DNA from: Auricularia sp. M13
Lineage: Eukaryota; Basidiomycota; Agaricomycetes; Auriculariales; Auriculariaceae
Reading direction: 5' to 3'
Assembly: GCA_037042915.1 (NCBI GenBank)
Contig: CM073196.1
Location: 1,798,001 to 1,862,000 of the forward strand
DNA: 64,000 nucleotides
The notes under the pieces: model-generated
Told to the model about the DNA's origin: nothing
Database searches by the model: none
Seen by the model: only the letters and a program-made list of their open reading frames with translations
Position numbers and translations under genes: made by a program
Part shown: piece after piece, positions 35,756-47,993 of the stretch
Layout of the letters: every line of letters begins with the position of its first letter
Numbering within the stretch: position 1 is the first letter of the stretch

Positions 35756-37358
35756 CTACTCGATATCATTATCCTCTCCTCGCTTTGCCGCTACTTCCAA
35801 TTTCCTTGCGCTTTCTATAAGCTCATTCATCCGCTTCCATTCGAAGTCTATCCTGTCGGTCTCGTCTAGTCGCTTCACGACATCGTCTGGGTCCATTTTC
35901 TTGTAGCCCTCGATACTCCGTACTCGCATCTCGATGGCCGAGAATAACTCGTGCTGTGCGATTGGTATATCAGAACATGTAGCATAGTATATGTAGCAAT
36001 TATCTACCTCCCAATGGGCATACCGGTGAAATACGCGGGTTCGTCTTGCGCAAAATCTTCCCAGATGAAACATCATGGGCAGACGAGCGCTTTCGTCGTC
36101 CTCGTCGGGTTCTGGGATATCTTCAAATGTCTGGGTATTGTACCGCGAGCCACTAAGATGCCCGACTAATGTTGATACACGGCCACCGATGTGGCAGGCA
36201 TCACAGTTTGGTATAGAGAGCGTCATTTGCTCGAGAGTGAGCTCAGGGTATGTCCGAAGTGCGTTCTTGAAGTCGGTGCGCCATACGGAACTGGACGGCA
36301 ATAAGATGAGGATCGTTGCTAAAGAAGGCCGGCGCACGAAGTAACGAGGGAGTCTTGCAGACCAGACAGTTTGCGACGCATAACTACCAGAGGCTCCGCA
36401 AAATATTCGTCTGCAATGATTATGAGCTATTCGTCGCGAATAAGGTCGCGTAGTTGACCCACTGGTCCTGGAGAGCTTGACGAATTTGCTGCGATTTCGT
36501 GAGCACGCCAAGTGGACGTAGTACTGGCAGATAATCTTGAAGTGGTGCGAGAGAGCCTGTTGCGTGCGAAACTGGGCCGGAAGCACGATATCGGTGTGGT
36601 TGTCCTCGTCTGCGACAATAAAGTCCTTGACTGAGCCGTCAGAGTTAGAATCGTATTCCTCTGTGGGCTTTGCGCCCTCGAACGGACGATCGGGGTTGTC
36701 ATCTTCGCCGTCGTCCTCTTCTTCCTCGGATTCTGAAACGCTGGCAATGCTTCGTTGTCTCTTCCTGCCTGGAAGTTCGCGTCAGACATAATGACAATAC
36801 CCCTGTTTCCCCATACGCTTCATGCGCTCCAGAGCTTCAGAGAACTTGGATTTTTTCTTCGCGGCTGGTTGGCGAAGACGTGATTCAAGAACGTCTGGAC
36901 CAGCATGAGAAGCAGGAGGGTTGTAAAATAGACAACGCACTGCTCTGATCCAGATCGTTCAGTTCGTCTGCTTCGGGCGTAGGTGGTCTTTGGCCTCGTC
37001 GTAGTCTCTTCTTCGTGGCCACCGGCTTGTCCTCGTCAGAGTCCACGACAACCAGCTTGGCTTTACGGCTGGCGCTGGCGCGTGGTGAGCCGTCCACACC
37101 GTCATCTGCAGGTGGACTGGAAGTCTCGGGAGGCGTAGTGAGGCGGCGGCGCTTCTTGGTTGGCGAGATGCGGCGTGGCGAATCATCTTCGTCGTCGTCG
37201 CCGTCGTCCGTGGCCGCGTCTGGCTCCTCAAAGTCAATGTTGCGCACGTCCGAGTCAGACGAATGAGCCAGTTCTTCATCGCTGTCTGCAGCGCGGCGCG
37301 TCTTGCGCTTCTTGCCGGACGTCTGCGGGAAATGTTCGAAGAGCTTAGCCTGCCGCAT
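35756..37358 (-). CDS. DUF4211-domain nuclear protein
   Basis: Fungal protein of unknown function with the DUF4211 domain. It starts MRQAKLFEHFPQTSGKKRKT at 37358. The first part is acidic and basic by turns (DDGDDDEDDSPRR, KKRRRLTTPPE), typical of a disordered nuclear protein. After an intron come a coiled segment and a second acidic patch (SESEEEEDDGEDDNPDRPF). The domain follows: KDFIVADEDNHTDIVLPAQF, HHFKIICQYYVHLAC, ADEYFAEPLVVMRRKLSGL, WRTDFKNALRTYPELTLEQM, CDACHIGGRVSTLVGHLSG with its CxxC, and VFHRYAHWEVDNCYIYYAT. It ends RGEDNDIE, stop 35756-35758. One junction near 36785 is uncertain, because the implied intron is only ~32 nt. The gene converges on TFC4 with a 116-bp spacer and diverges from the C1 gene. 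Confidence 0.85.
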
Positions 37359-37442
37359 GTGGCGCAAAGCAAGTCGCGTGTGAGCGGAGCCCGGAAAGCG
37401 CGTCGCTGCTCCGCCCTATGTACACTCCCCAGCAATAGCAGC
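37359..37442. promoter_or_regulatory. Shared 84-bp divergent promoter, DUF4211 / C1-domain gene
   Basis: The two start codons lie 84 bp apart on opposite strands. The interval is GC-rich with no evident TATA box and must carry both 5' UTRs. Confidence 0.45.
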
Positions 37443-40400
37443 ATGTCCTACAACCAGGGCCTCTACATCGACACTAGCGCTGTATCCAGCGAGTCGCTGG
37501 ATTCGCTCAAGTCGCCCTCAGGGCTTCAGGCGCTGCCGTCGTTTCAGCTCTCGCCGTCGCCCGACATTCAGTCCAAGCCGCCGAAGATGACCAGCAATGC
37601 AGATATTGCGCGCGACAGGATGGACGCCGAGAAGCGCAAGGCCCTGGCGTTTCTCATTGGCCAGCTGCAGAACCGCCCGCGCGTGCCCTCCGCCTTCGAG
37701 GCCTTCAGGAGCACCCTCACTCCGAGGGGCGACAAACGTGGCTTCAGCCCCATAGCGTCGCTCATCCCAGCCCCGGGTTCATTCTCCACGCACCGCGCTA
37801 GGGATCCCAACACGAGCCCAGGCACGTCGGGCGCGCGTGACAGCGACGACGAGGACGAGGGCCTCGTCAACAGCCAATATGCGCTGTGCGGCCAGGTAGC
37901 CGGAATGTGCAATTTCCTCATTAATTCCAGTCGGGACGGATGGCAGGGACTGAACCAGACGTACGTACAGCTTATCCTTTTCACCAATCATCTCATTGCT
38001 GAATTTCCATGCTAGTTACACCGCACATGTCGAGCCCAAGTCTCCGACTTCCAGCTCACCCTTTCGTCGCCGCGGGAGCGACGTTAGCCCGTCCAATCCC
38101 CCAGCCAACCCTACCTCGTCGTCAACCCTTCTTTCCCAGTGCATCGCTGTCCTTGCATCGCTGGTCTCCGAGGACTGCAGACTACCACCGCCGCGTCCCA
38201 CCGTTCGTCGACCACCTTATACCCTTCACGCCCATACTCTCGACTTTGCGACCGCACTGGCAGAAACCCAGTTCCACAACCCTGGCGCACTCGTCGAAAT
38301 CGGCTTTGCGATGATACCCGCTTTTGGAACATTTCCCCCTTCTTTGCTAAACAGGCTCGTGAGGCTTTTCGAGAACGATCTATTACGACCGATGTTGAAT
38401 AGACTGCGCTCTGAACGCGTGGGAGGGAAGGATGGCTACGACCTTGTCCGTGGGCATCATCCTGATGTCCACGATGAGCCAGGCATGATTTCCATCCACG
38501 TAGACGAAGCCGGGGATGCGGATGGTCCTACTATTGTGGTGCCCCAGGCGCACCAACGATGGAAACCTTGGTCGTCTGAGTCAGACAAGTCAGACGCGAC
38601 GCGTCTCATTTCTTCTGCTGCGTCGCGGCAGTCCCGCCTCATCTACCGGCTCTCGTCGCTCATCGGCCCTCTCCTATCTGCTCTTTTCAACGTTCCGAAT
38701 CTTTCTTTGCATTTGACACAGCTGGAATTGGCGTACGAAGTCTCCAGGCTGCTCGACATGGTCGTACAGTGTAAACCTGACGCTTACGTCGACGTCCTTG
38801 AAGTGCTTGCATTTCATACCTCCGATTCTCGCCCTTTCTCGGCGGGTGTCCTAGGGACATTTTGGCCGAGTGCATTTGGACATGTCTTCGTCGGTTCTCC
38901 GCTTCCTACATTCAACTATCGCGAGATCATTCAGCCCTCTGGACCGCATCCCCTCGCTCACCAGTTCATGATCTGGCGGTTCAGCGACGTTGCGGATGCC
39001 CCGCATAGCGACTGCCAGGCCTGCAACCAGTCAATCAACGGCCTTGGGCTCTTATGCCCTTTCTGCATGTGCTGCGTCCATATGAACTGTTACGACAACC
39101 CCGATGGCACATTCATTCGACCGACTCAGAACCACAATCAGCAGCGCGCAGGCGCGACCCGTACAAACCCTGTCCTGAAGTTCTCGCGCATCTTGCCGAC
39201 TCGACGCGGAGACAGCTTCGCGGTCTACAACAAAGGCCACAGGTTTAATCTAGCCAATCTCTTTACCTTGACGCTGTGTGCGGCATGTCAGAAACCCCTC
39301 TGGGGCACTAGTATGCAGGCGTACATCTGTGCCGGCTGCGGTGTTACCGTACATCGCCATTGCGTCAACACCTGCCCGACCTGCCGACCTGCCGCTCCTC
39401 AGCCACATCACAGCGTCGACCTGCAAACGCTTCGGCGTAGTTTCGTCGACTTCTACGGCAAAATCCTGTGGCCGGAGTCGGATCTCATGGACAAGAGCTA
39501 TGAGGAGCTGTCCACCGCGTACTGCGTGCTCTGGACCCAGCTCCAAACTCTTCGGCTTGGGTTACAGAACTTCACAATCAACGTCGAAGCGCAGGTTCCA
39601 GGGGCCCCGAAGGAGGAGATGGCCGACTTTGAGTTGCATTACCTCGTCAGGCTGTACCAGGCGCAGCTTTCTGCGCTCAGGTACGATATGTCTCCAGTGC
39701 TGAAGGAGTTCTTGCACCCTCGAGCGTCGGTGGCGGATCATATGATCATGTACGATTGGTCGCTCTTGGCCTACATCGCATCGCTTATCAAGACTCCCCT
39801 GGACGACCCAGCGGACGAGGACCTCACTCGCAGTCCGTCCCACGACCTGCTGAGCGCCACTACCAGCACATTCGATCGTGACGGCAGCGACGATGCACCG
39901 CATGCGTTCGAGGTCGTAGAACTCGCGCATCTGCGCGACGTCCTCGGTCATGAGCTGCAGCTTGCGTCGGACCGTGCGGCTGTCGAGGTGCTGCAGCATG
40001 TCTCCAACCTCGGTTTCTTCATGCGCGAGGATGGTTCACCGTGTCTCGACGCCTCTGTGGAGTCCAAGTTGGTGCGGTGCATATTCCCCCTTCCCATTGC
40101 TCTGGACGTCAATGGAGACCATGTCGAGACCCTCGTCAGTGCTATCGAGGCATGTCTCGACGACTTAAACGTCACAATCAACGAGGTTGGCTTCTTGCTG
40201 CTCGTCCGCCGTTGTTGGCCGAGCTCGCGACACACTGACTACGCGCTGAGTCGGCTTGCGAGGGTGGTTTTGCAGTGGATTTTCGCCGAGGTCATTCACT
40301 ATGTCCCAAACGTTCCATCACCCTGACTGATCATCTTTGCAGGACGACCGACTCGTCGTGGTCGCGCGCGATTATGATAGGCCGGGTATACCTGTTCCTG

Positions 40401-43400
40401 GTGTTCCCGCTCCTACAGACGTTTATCCATGGCCAAAAGGCGCAGGACTTCAAGAGGCTCAGCGTGTGAGTAGTTACTACGTCGGGTATCGAAGGTTCCT
40501 CCTCCAGCGCTATGCGCTACGTTGGCTGCGTGCGCTACACGATCAAGACCCTGGATTCTACGCGACGACAATGTTTACCCATGCCACTGACCTGGCGGCA
40601 GAAATGGATCAGTTGGAGCAGACAGACGATTCAGAGGAAGCCAAGGTCGAAAATATGGTGCGCACCGATCTATATAGCTGGACTACGTTGTTGATGCTGT
40701 TTCCAGGTCGCGAGAGCCGACCAAATATTGAAGCTAATCACGAAACTGTGCCAGTCGAGCGTCATATTCTCAACCTTCGATGCAGTCATGCTGCAGTGGC
40801 TGGAGGCCATCACTTCGTTGTGCATGTTGAGCAGTGTGAGTAAATTCCATCGAGCTGCTCGTTATCAAGCGTTGACATTGGTATTCAGCAAGCCATCGTC
40901 TTCAGGTCGCTTCCACGTCTCTGCAACCCTGAAACAGACCGCACGAGTGTTTCTCTGGATAATATGCCTGGCGTTATGGCCGATCGCTTCCCGACCATTG
41001 ACCTGTGGCGTGTAGTGGATGAGACTGCGCAAAAAGGCGGCGACGATCTCCTGCAAGCTTTGCAGTGGATGCGCATAATGGCTCAGTCAGGCGTCGATAT
41101 CCCCATGAGTACATTCAAGCAGCTCGCAGGCGTCATTCGAGATAATCAGTGCCCGCTGCCCCAAGCAATGACGCTTGTCGAGGCCATGGTTGCAGCCGCT
41201 TGGCTCAGACCAATGCGCAAGCAAGCTTTGCAGAGGTTGATCTCGCACATGCATGCACGCTACTGCAATTCCATTTGCGAAGAGTTCAAGTCAAATTTGT
41301 CACCGGCTTCACTGTACGCGTTCTCCATATTTTGGGCTTTCAGATGCTGACGTAGTGGAGCATTCAATTCATCCGCCAATCGATGGCTGTTTGCCTTTTG
41401 CTTGCGGGCTGCGAGCGCGACAAGATTGCTGGATATGGCTTATTGGAGAAGGCCGAAACGGAACCCCTACCGTTGAGGTATGTGGTTACTCTCAGCTCTC
41501 CGTATCGCTACATCATGCAACAGGCGAACTACCGCCAACACTCGTAACGAAAGACCCGATCCTCTGGACTCGGACCTGATTGCCAACCTTGTGCGATACG
41601 TTACCGAAGGGCCAGAAACGGTCTCAGCGTATGTCGCTGCCTTTTTCACGCTGCTCCTCGCAGAGCCGAATCTATTCGACCCGCAAGAACTCCAAGAGCT
41701 CGTCATTCTCAACGGCCATGCGCTTAGTCTCTGGTCAGACTGAGCAGCTCTTTTTTTGGTCATGCGCTAACTATTGCTTAGTGCATGGCATCTCTATGAC
41801 ATCCAGCTTCACACCTTGAGTGTTCTTCGCATGAAATTTCTGCTCCATGTTCTCGTAGTGGATGCTCAGCCTGTGGAAAACCTTCTTACCGAGATTTTCT
41901 CCTCTCCGAAGTGGGAGCTGAGATTCCAAGCCCTTACGCGATTGTTTCGCGTCGTCCTCGACGTCACAAACCCACAGTTTTATGTCGACGGCCAGCAATG
42001 GAAATCGGCCATCGCTCCGGTATTCGTTTACTTCTTTGAAGCGATGTGGGCGGACGAAAGGGTACGTCCACGACATGGAGTCACATTTGGTCACTCTTAC
42101 GTATGTGCAGGAAACCATTAAACTAGCTGCTGACACCTGGCTTCAAACACTGCTACCTGCGCACATGGAAGCAATCGCTGCTTGCTGGGATGGTGTGTCT
42201 GCCCTCCGAGTTCTGCTTTAGATGTTGAGTTTGTCTATCGATGGGCAGCCTACGTTTCGTCTGCGCCAATATCCGGCAGAGCACGGCTCATTGCGTTCCT
42301 CATTCAACTCCAGCCTCATTTTCCGAAATGGCAGAGTCAGTGCATGGGACATCATAGCAGAGCCATAACTGATGAATTCCAGCCTTGACCTGGGCAACAA
42401 TCGAGGTGCTGTTGGATACTCTGTACAGCGAAGATGAAAGCTTCGCTGGACAAGTGGTGCGCGAGACCTCCCGTCGCTGTATCACATTAACTCTCGCACA
42501 GTCTGGATACGGATTCCCTCGTCGACATCGATGCCAACATTGGGGCAAGACAAGGACGCCACCAAGCAAAGGGTGGGCCTTGTTGCAAAGCGCGATGCGT
42601 TGCCCTGACATCCAAAAAAAGATCTCACTGCTGGCCCTGGCGTTGCTCATGATCGCGAACGGCGTCATGATCCCCGTCAAGTCCCTATTGAAACTCAAGC
42701 AGCATTTAGTCCGAATGATGGGCTTTGCCAACGTCGAACTTGCAACCACGGCGTTTGGAAATGACTATTATATCACATTCAGAGATTTACAGGAATTGCC
42801 GGAATCCGCACATCCCTGCATGAACCCTCTCTTGAAGGTCCTCGACGCAGCAGAACGCATAAAATACCCTCTGTCCTCGATGGGGGTCGAAAGCGAAACC
42901 GATCCACTAATTGACGGTCTGGTCGGCGAAATCTTCGTAGACGTTTCACTGCGGGTCCTCTCGAATGCAACGAATCTTTCAAAGTTGCCTTATGTTGTTC
43001 AAAGGGCTCTGATAGAGGCTCTAATTGTTATCATTCACAAGGTGAGCGGATTTACTGAGATCGTCGGTGTGCTGACACCCTTCGAAGCATGATGTCGAAC
43101 ACAACCAAGCACTGAAGCATTTACAACCTGAACTGCGAAATGCCGTTCGGGCTGTTACTGACCTGCTCGTACTCGACGCTAGCTATGATATACGCCATCT
43201 TGCATTGACCACTGCGCTCGTCTTCCTGAAGCGGCACCCCAAGCTGTGTACGAAGATTATCAAGTATGCATTCGACTCCGATTTGAATATCGTCAGAAAT
43301 AACGTCTATGCAGCCACCAGGTCTACACGGTCGTGACTCTTCTTTCCGGGCTGAAGCCAAGCAATGAAGACATGCTGGTTATCCATGGACGCAACTTCTT

Positions 43401-45380
43401 AACGACGGCATTTTCCCAGTAAGCTTCATGTATCCCCGATAGCGTCGTCTGACAAGTCCAGGTTCACAAATAATGGACTGTTTTGGAATCTAGCCAAGGT
43501 GTGTAAACAGTTATTTCTTTCTCTGCTGCTCATTGCGTCCAGAAACCGCTCTCGCCAAGCGTCTTTTCCGTACTTCAAGTTGTTTTGCACGACCAAGGCG
43601 ATGCCGTCCTCGAATCTCAGCATCTACAAGCAGAGTCTATGAAGGATCTCGTTCTGCGTTCGACGTTAACGCTGGCGCTCGATCAAAGCGACGAAGTCGC
43701 GATCCCGACGGTCTTGAGCAACCTCAACCTTTTCGTCGAACTTGTCCATCACCAAGATTTATCCGCTGACATGATACAATGCACGTAGACTGTATGTGTG
43801 CTCGAGTCTCGCTAATGTCTGAATAGTGGTAGGGACATCATTATCCAACTTCGCGCGTCAGACGGCGGAATGGGACTCGCTCGCATTTGATCCAAATCCT
43901 CTTCTCATGATGACAGCAACAATAGTTCTGCATAACCGAGCCCAAAGCAGGGTAATTTATTGCTTTCGCCCGCATGACAGGAATCACTCAGCCGTTGTAG
44001 GAATTACTCGCCCATTTGGAGGTTTTCTTACGCGCGGCCTTGGGTCGGTTCAACGTCGACAAGGAGTCCATAGAGAAATGTTACAGGTTGCCAGTGCCTT
44101 CGCCAGGCGCGGGGGGAGTAGTAATCTTATTGCGGTGGCCATCCTCGACGTCCTCAGCGACGCACTGCACGGCAAGGCGCGCATGAGCACTGTGACGCTC
44201 AGATCTGTGACCGAGGTACAGTGCACCACTCAGTCTGCCCATTGTCAACCATTAACAATGCCTATAGATGTTATCATTGCAGCCGCTCGGGAAGGCAGAG
44301 CGACAGCTCTTTCCCGCAGATCAAATCGTTCAGGCCGCGGCGGACGCCGTGCTCTACCTGTGCACGATGTCGGTACCGGAGAGATATCAGCAATCGGACG
44401 TCTACGCCTTCCTCAGCACCGCAGGACTGGTCATCCGTGCCGCAGCATACGACCTCGGGTTTCTCCCTGTGGTGATCAGTAGTACGCGGATGCGTGTTCG
44501 CACTTGGAACCTGCTTATCCTCCAGGCCTTGCGCGAGGCATCGTCGCATACAGCGGCACAGCTCTTTGGTCATTTGCAGATGTATGCGCAAACCTTTGAG
44601 ATGGAACTGCAGAATGCGCTCGTGAGCGCCGCCAGCGCGACCTTTCCTTCGCCAGGCATCATCGGCGACGTTACCCACGCCGCGACAGGCGTACGGCTGT
44701 GGCTGTTGCTTGCGCGGCGCCGATTCATGGTCGAGCCTCAGGCGGACAGCGCGCTCGAAGATATGGCTGTCATGTATGGCGACGGTTCGGCGGCGCCGTC
44801 TCGTCTGGCATCGAGAGTTAACGACAGCGAGACGAACGTCGCTGAGTGGCGCGTGTGGAACGAGCTATGGCCTGCACTGGAGCGATTTGCGCGCGCGCTG
44901 GTCGTCGACGAAGGCATCGTGGCGAGCGGTACCGTTGCAGATCTGGCGTGGGCGCAGCTTGTCGACTTGGTTCATTTTGTGCGGGTGGCGCAGAGCGCCG
45001 TGGCGATGGAGAGCTCGACATTTTCGGCGCTGTTGGAGAAGATGCGCAGCATGCCTTTGGAGAAGAGCTTGTCCAGCAAGGTACGCGCCTCCTACAATAT
45101 ACTCTCCGTGCAATTGCTAACAAGACGAATGCCCCAGCTGGCACGAACTGTCAATGCCTTTGATCAACCGACTGTGCCTATGGCCTACGATGCGCTCGTC
45201 GCGCAGACCGCCGACCAGCTCTGGATCGCAGAAAAGGCATATTCGGCAGGTTCAATCGGCAAACTAGGCGGCGCGCGGCGTGATAACGAGGCTGCAAGGA
45301 GACGTCTGGGAAATGCCACGGGAATGGCTGTTTCTCTGGATCCTGTTACATCTTTTGTGGTGCAGAAGACATTTGGTTAA
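37443..45380 (+). CDS. Giant tandem C1-type zinc-finger protein (~2,300 aa)
   Basis: The gene name is unknown to me. It opens MSYNQGLYIDTSAVSSESL at 37443. The largest exon runs about 38016-40270. Two adjacent C1-type (phorbol-ester/DAG fold) zinc fingers are visible. The first, near 38957-39095, has CQACNQSI, CPFCMCCVHMNC. The second, near 39239-39390, has HRFNLANLFTLTLCAAC, then CAGCGVTVHRHC and CPTC, matching H-x12-C-x2-C and C-x2-C-x4-H-x2-C. The rest is a long helical region without obvious motifs, cut by about 18 introns, ending DPVTSFVVQKTFG at 45378-45380. No kinase, GAP or lipase motif is seen. A one-base gap near 41199-41202 (T run) breaks the frame. Typical C1 domains bind membrane lipids; whether these do is not known. 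It may be a membrane-associated scaffold. Confidence 0.82.
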
Positions 45381-45414
45381 TGCATAGACGATGATAGAAT
45401 GTCAGGAGAGGATA

Positions 45415-46171
45415 TTATTCGAGTGCGAGCGCAATCAGAAAGTAATAACGTTCGGCCTCCTCCTCGAGGTCCCTGGTGTTCCACAGGACGACATCTTTTG
45501 GCTTGGTACTATCTCCGCTTGTCTGAGATCCTTGGTGGGAAATCGTTATGGTTGTGAACGGTGTGTGGATAGCGGCGTTCACCCGTCCTCTGACGAGTTC
45601 ACTTGAGAGTTTCGCAGTGAGCTTTACACGATAAGTATGAGAACGACGCCAGGCTCACATCTCAGGTATCATACCCGTAGCAGAAGAGTCGCTCGTTGAC
45701 GTTGACTTTGACATCGTAGAGAATTTCAACGCGGCGTTGATGCGCGGTGAGGTTAAAGGCAGCTGGCGTTTGGCTCTGCGGCTGCTGTGGGTTTTCTCTG
45801 GAACCGTGTTTCCGGCACGCTGCCCTGAATTTCTGGTTTCGTATTTAGCAACATGCTATACTAAAGAGCTGCGTCGAAGGACAGTAATTTTGAAAGAGGG
45901 GTCGCCATCGACGTGAAAAAATCCAACATGACCGGGGCACTGGCAGCCACATCGGCCCACTAATAATGATACACATTTCCCAGAGCATCTTCAAAGCCGA
46001 GCACATCGGTACACCAAGCTCAAATACAGCCTATGATCATGAGAAGTCCTGAAACGACTCGTAGTAATATCGCTGAAGGTTGAGAGGCAAGTTCCTCAGT
46101 TCCCACTCCACATTGTCGACTTTGTGGTTCTGGGCTGCAGGCTGTTTCTCAGAGTTCACGGTGGATGTCAT
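45415..46171 (-). CDS. Cryptic multi-exon gene of unknown function (~190 aa)
   Basis: No open frame here is long, but several short minus-strand frames between plausible splice sites look coding. A start MTSTVNSEKQPAAQNHKVD at 46171 runs into NVEWELRNLPLNLQRYYYESF; then AVFELGVP and DVLGFEDALGN (frame shifted by one base between them); CPGHVGFFHVDGDPSFKITV after a 35-nt intron; NPQQPQSQTPAAFNLTAHQ and RRVEILYDVKVNVNERLFCY; then KLTAKLSSELVRGRVNAAIH, HTPFTTITISHQG and LEEEAERYYFLIALALE, stop 45415-45417. Codon use is smooth and there are no stops within these pieces. I do not recognise the family. One junction near 46035 lacks a good donor, so it may be slightly damaged, mis-sequenced or a young pseudogene. 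It ends 35 bp from the convergent C1 gene. Confidence 0.5.
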
Positions 46172-46458
46172 CCTACATTGGCGCCTTGAGCTTCACAGTG
46201 CATGTATGCAAGGCGTCGATCGGCTCACAAATGCGATTGCTGGTTCTCAGACTGTTGCGATTTGACGTAGACCTGTGAACGTGCCCTCGCCTCCTCCTCC
46301 TCGTTGTTTTTTGCCTTGGTACAATCAAACATTTCAACATCGTCCTTGTCTGTGGACATAACGAAGCAAACAGGAGGACGAAAGGGAGGCTTGAGGCGAA
46401 GGTTGTAGGAAAGGTGGCGGAGTTGAGCTTTCCGCGCCTCATTTCAGCTGAACTCACC

Positions 46459-47077
46459 ATGCCGGAAGACGGCCCGGCATCGAAAAAGACGGTGTTCATC
46501 GCGAACGTCGCGGAGGACGTGGACGAGGCTGCGCTGCTCGAGACATTCTCGACATTTGGTGCGGCGAATACCTCATTTGACGCGTGCAGTGTTTTGACGC
46601 GCGTGCAGGCGATGTGGTTGACGTGCAGCTGCCGCTGGCCGCCACGAACCCAGCTCACGTAGAAGGTCGGGCGCGTCCTCTGTGGGCGTATATACGCGCC
46701 TGACTCACATGCGCACAGACAAGCGGCACCGCGGGTTCGCGTTCGTATCATACGCTGCCGCCGCGGACGCGCAGGACGCGATCGACAACATGGACCTGAA
46801 CGTGTTCCGCGGCAAAGTCATCAAGGTCAACATCGCGACGTCCACAAAGATTGCTGCCCAGCCTGCAGGCAACCGGCCAGGTGCGTGCTTGCGTGGTTCG
46901 CTTTTGGTTCATTTGCTCACGTAGGCTTCAGTCTGGGAAACGGAGGAGTGGTTAAAGACCTATGGCAACACGCTGGGGAAGAAAGGCAACGCTGTCACGA
47001 ATGCGCCAGAGCCAGGCCCTGCAAAGCCAGCAGCAGCGGGCAGCGGGCAGGACGACGACGATGCGATGGAGGAATGA
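46459..47077 (+). CDS. Single-RRM RNA-binding protein (cyclophilin-33-type RRM)
   Basis: It starts MPEDGPASKKTVFIANVAED at 46459. The RRM has RNP2 VFIANV, then DVVDVQLPLAATNPAHVE in exon 2 and RNP1 KRHRGFAFVSYAAAADAQ in exon 3, and DNMDLNVFRGKVIKVNIAT. The pattern DxxIPL...KHRGFAF...AIDNMN resembles the RRM of the spliceosomal cyclophilin PPIE/CYP33, but no cyclophilin domain follows. The last exon gives VWETEEWLKTYGNTLGKKG and an acidic end DDDDAMEE, stop 47075-47077. Three introns, all GT-AG and in frame. About 150 residues. It probably acts in mRNA processing; target RNAs cannot be told. It converges on TAF13 with a 76-bp spacer. Confidence 0.85.
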
Positions 47078-47153
47078 GGCTGGCTCAGCGGCCGATGCGA
47101 TGTATTGTAGCTGTAGTTGTATAGATACATAATGTACAGCAGCGTCCGTGTTG

Positions 47154-47830
47154 TCACTGCTCCATCAGACGCGACATACCCTCGTTCTCGTCGAACTCGG
47201 CGCGCGCGCGTTTGATGTCCTCTTGCATGAACAGCAGCTCCTCCATGCGCGCCAACTTCTTCGAGTCTGCGGGTAAAGAGAGCACTCGTCTCAGATCTTC
47301 CACGGTGAGTCTCGTCTTGCGGCCGCCCTGAGATGCGCTGTTGGACTGGGGACTCGTTAGCCAGACTCAGTGGAACGGCGTCGAAAGGCACGCACGACTT
47401 CGAGGATGTACTCTATCAGGATCTCCTCCATCACAGCGACAGTGTCCGGCGCGCAGTTGAATTCGTCGCCAAAGCCAAACATCATTTGCTTCACTGGCAT
47501 CGCACGGACGGGTCAGCCATGCATCGGTATGCGGCGATGGCTGCACTCACGGTCTTTATTGAAAGTACCCTTGAAGTTCGCAGGCTTCCGTACGACGTTA
47601 CGGGATGCATTATTGGCCGTACTCGTGCTGGCTGCTGGCTGAGGCTCTGGCGCGGGCGGTGGGCGTGGTACGGCGGCGGGCGGATATGGGAATGGATAGG
47701 CTGCGTAGCCCGGTGGCGGCGGCGGGTAATATGGATACGGGTGCGGAGGAGCACCAGGTGCGCCTCCCGGCGGAGGCGGTGGAGGAGGGAAGGGTGCATA
47801 TGCTGGATAGTGTGTGTACGGATTCGACAT
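47154..47830 (-). CDS. TAF13: TFIID subunit TAF13
   Basis: Histone-fold subunit of TFIID that pairs with TAF11 in promoter recognition by RNA polymerase II. It starts MSNPYTHYPAYAPFPPP at 47830. An N-terminal extension of about 95 residues is very rich in Pro, Tyr and Ala, then NFKGTFNKD. After an intron the histone fold begins LKQMMFGFGDEFN, APDTVAVMEEILIEYILEV; after a second intron TRLTVEDLRRVLSLPADSKK, then ARMEELLFMQEDIKRARAEF and DENEGMSRLMEQ, stop 47154-47156. The fold is complete and in frame. The Pro-rich lead is not part of the core family and may be disordered. Confidence 0.94.
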
Positions 47831-47993
47831 CGTAGTGGGCGGAGACAACGCGTATTTTGCTCCCGGACAAAATCCGGCTCTTGCTTGAGTTGCTGCGCTC
47901 TGCAACACAACCAGAACACAACTTTTTCACAGACGCCTGTCTTCGAAAGACAAATTTCACATAGTACAAATAGGAATACAATCCCTCCGCATT

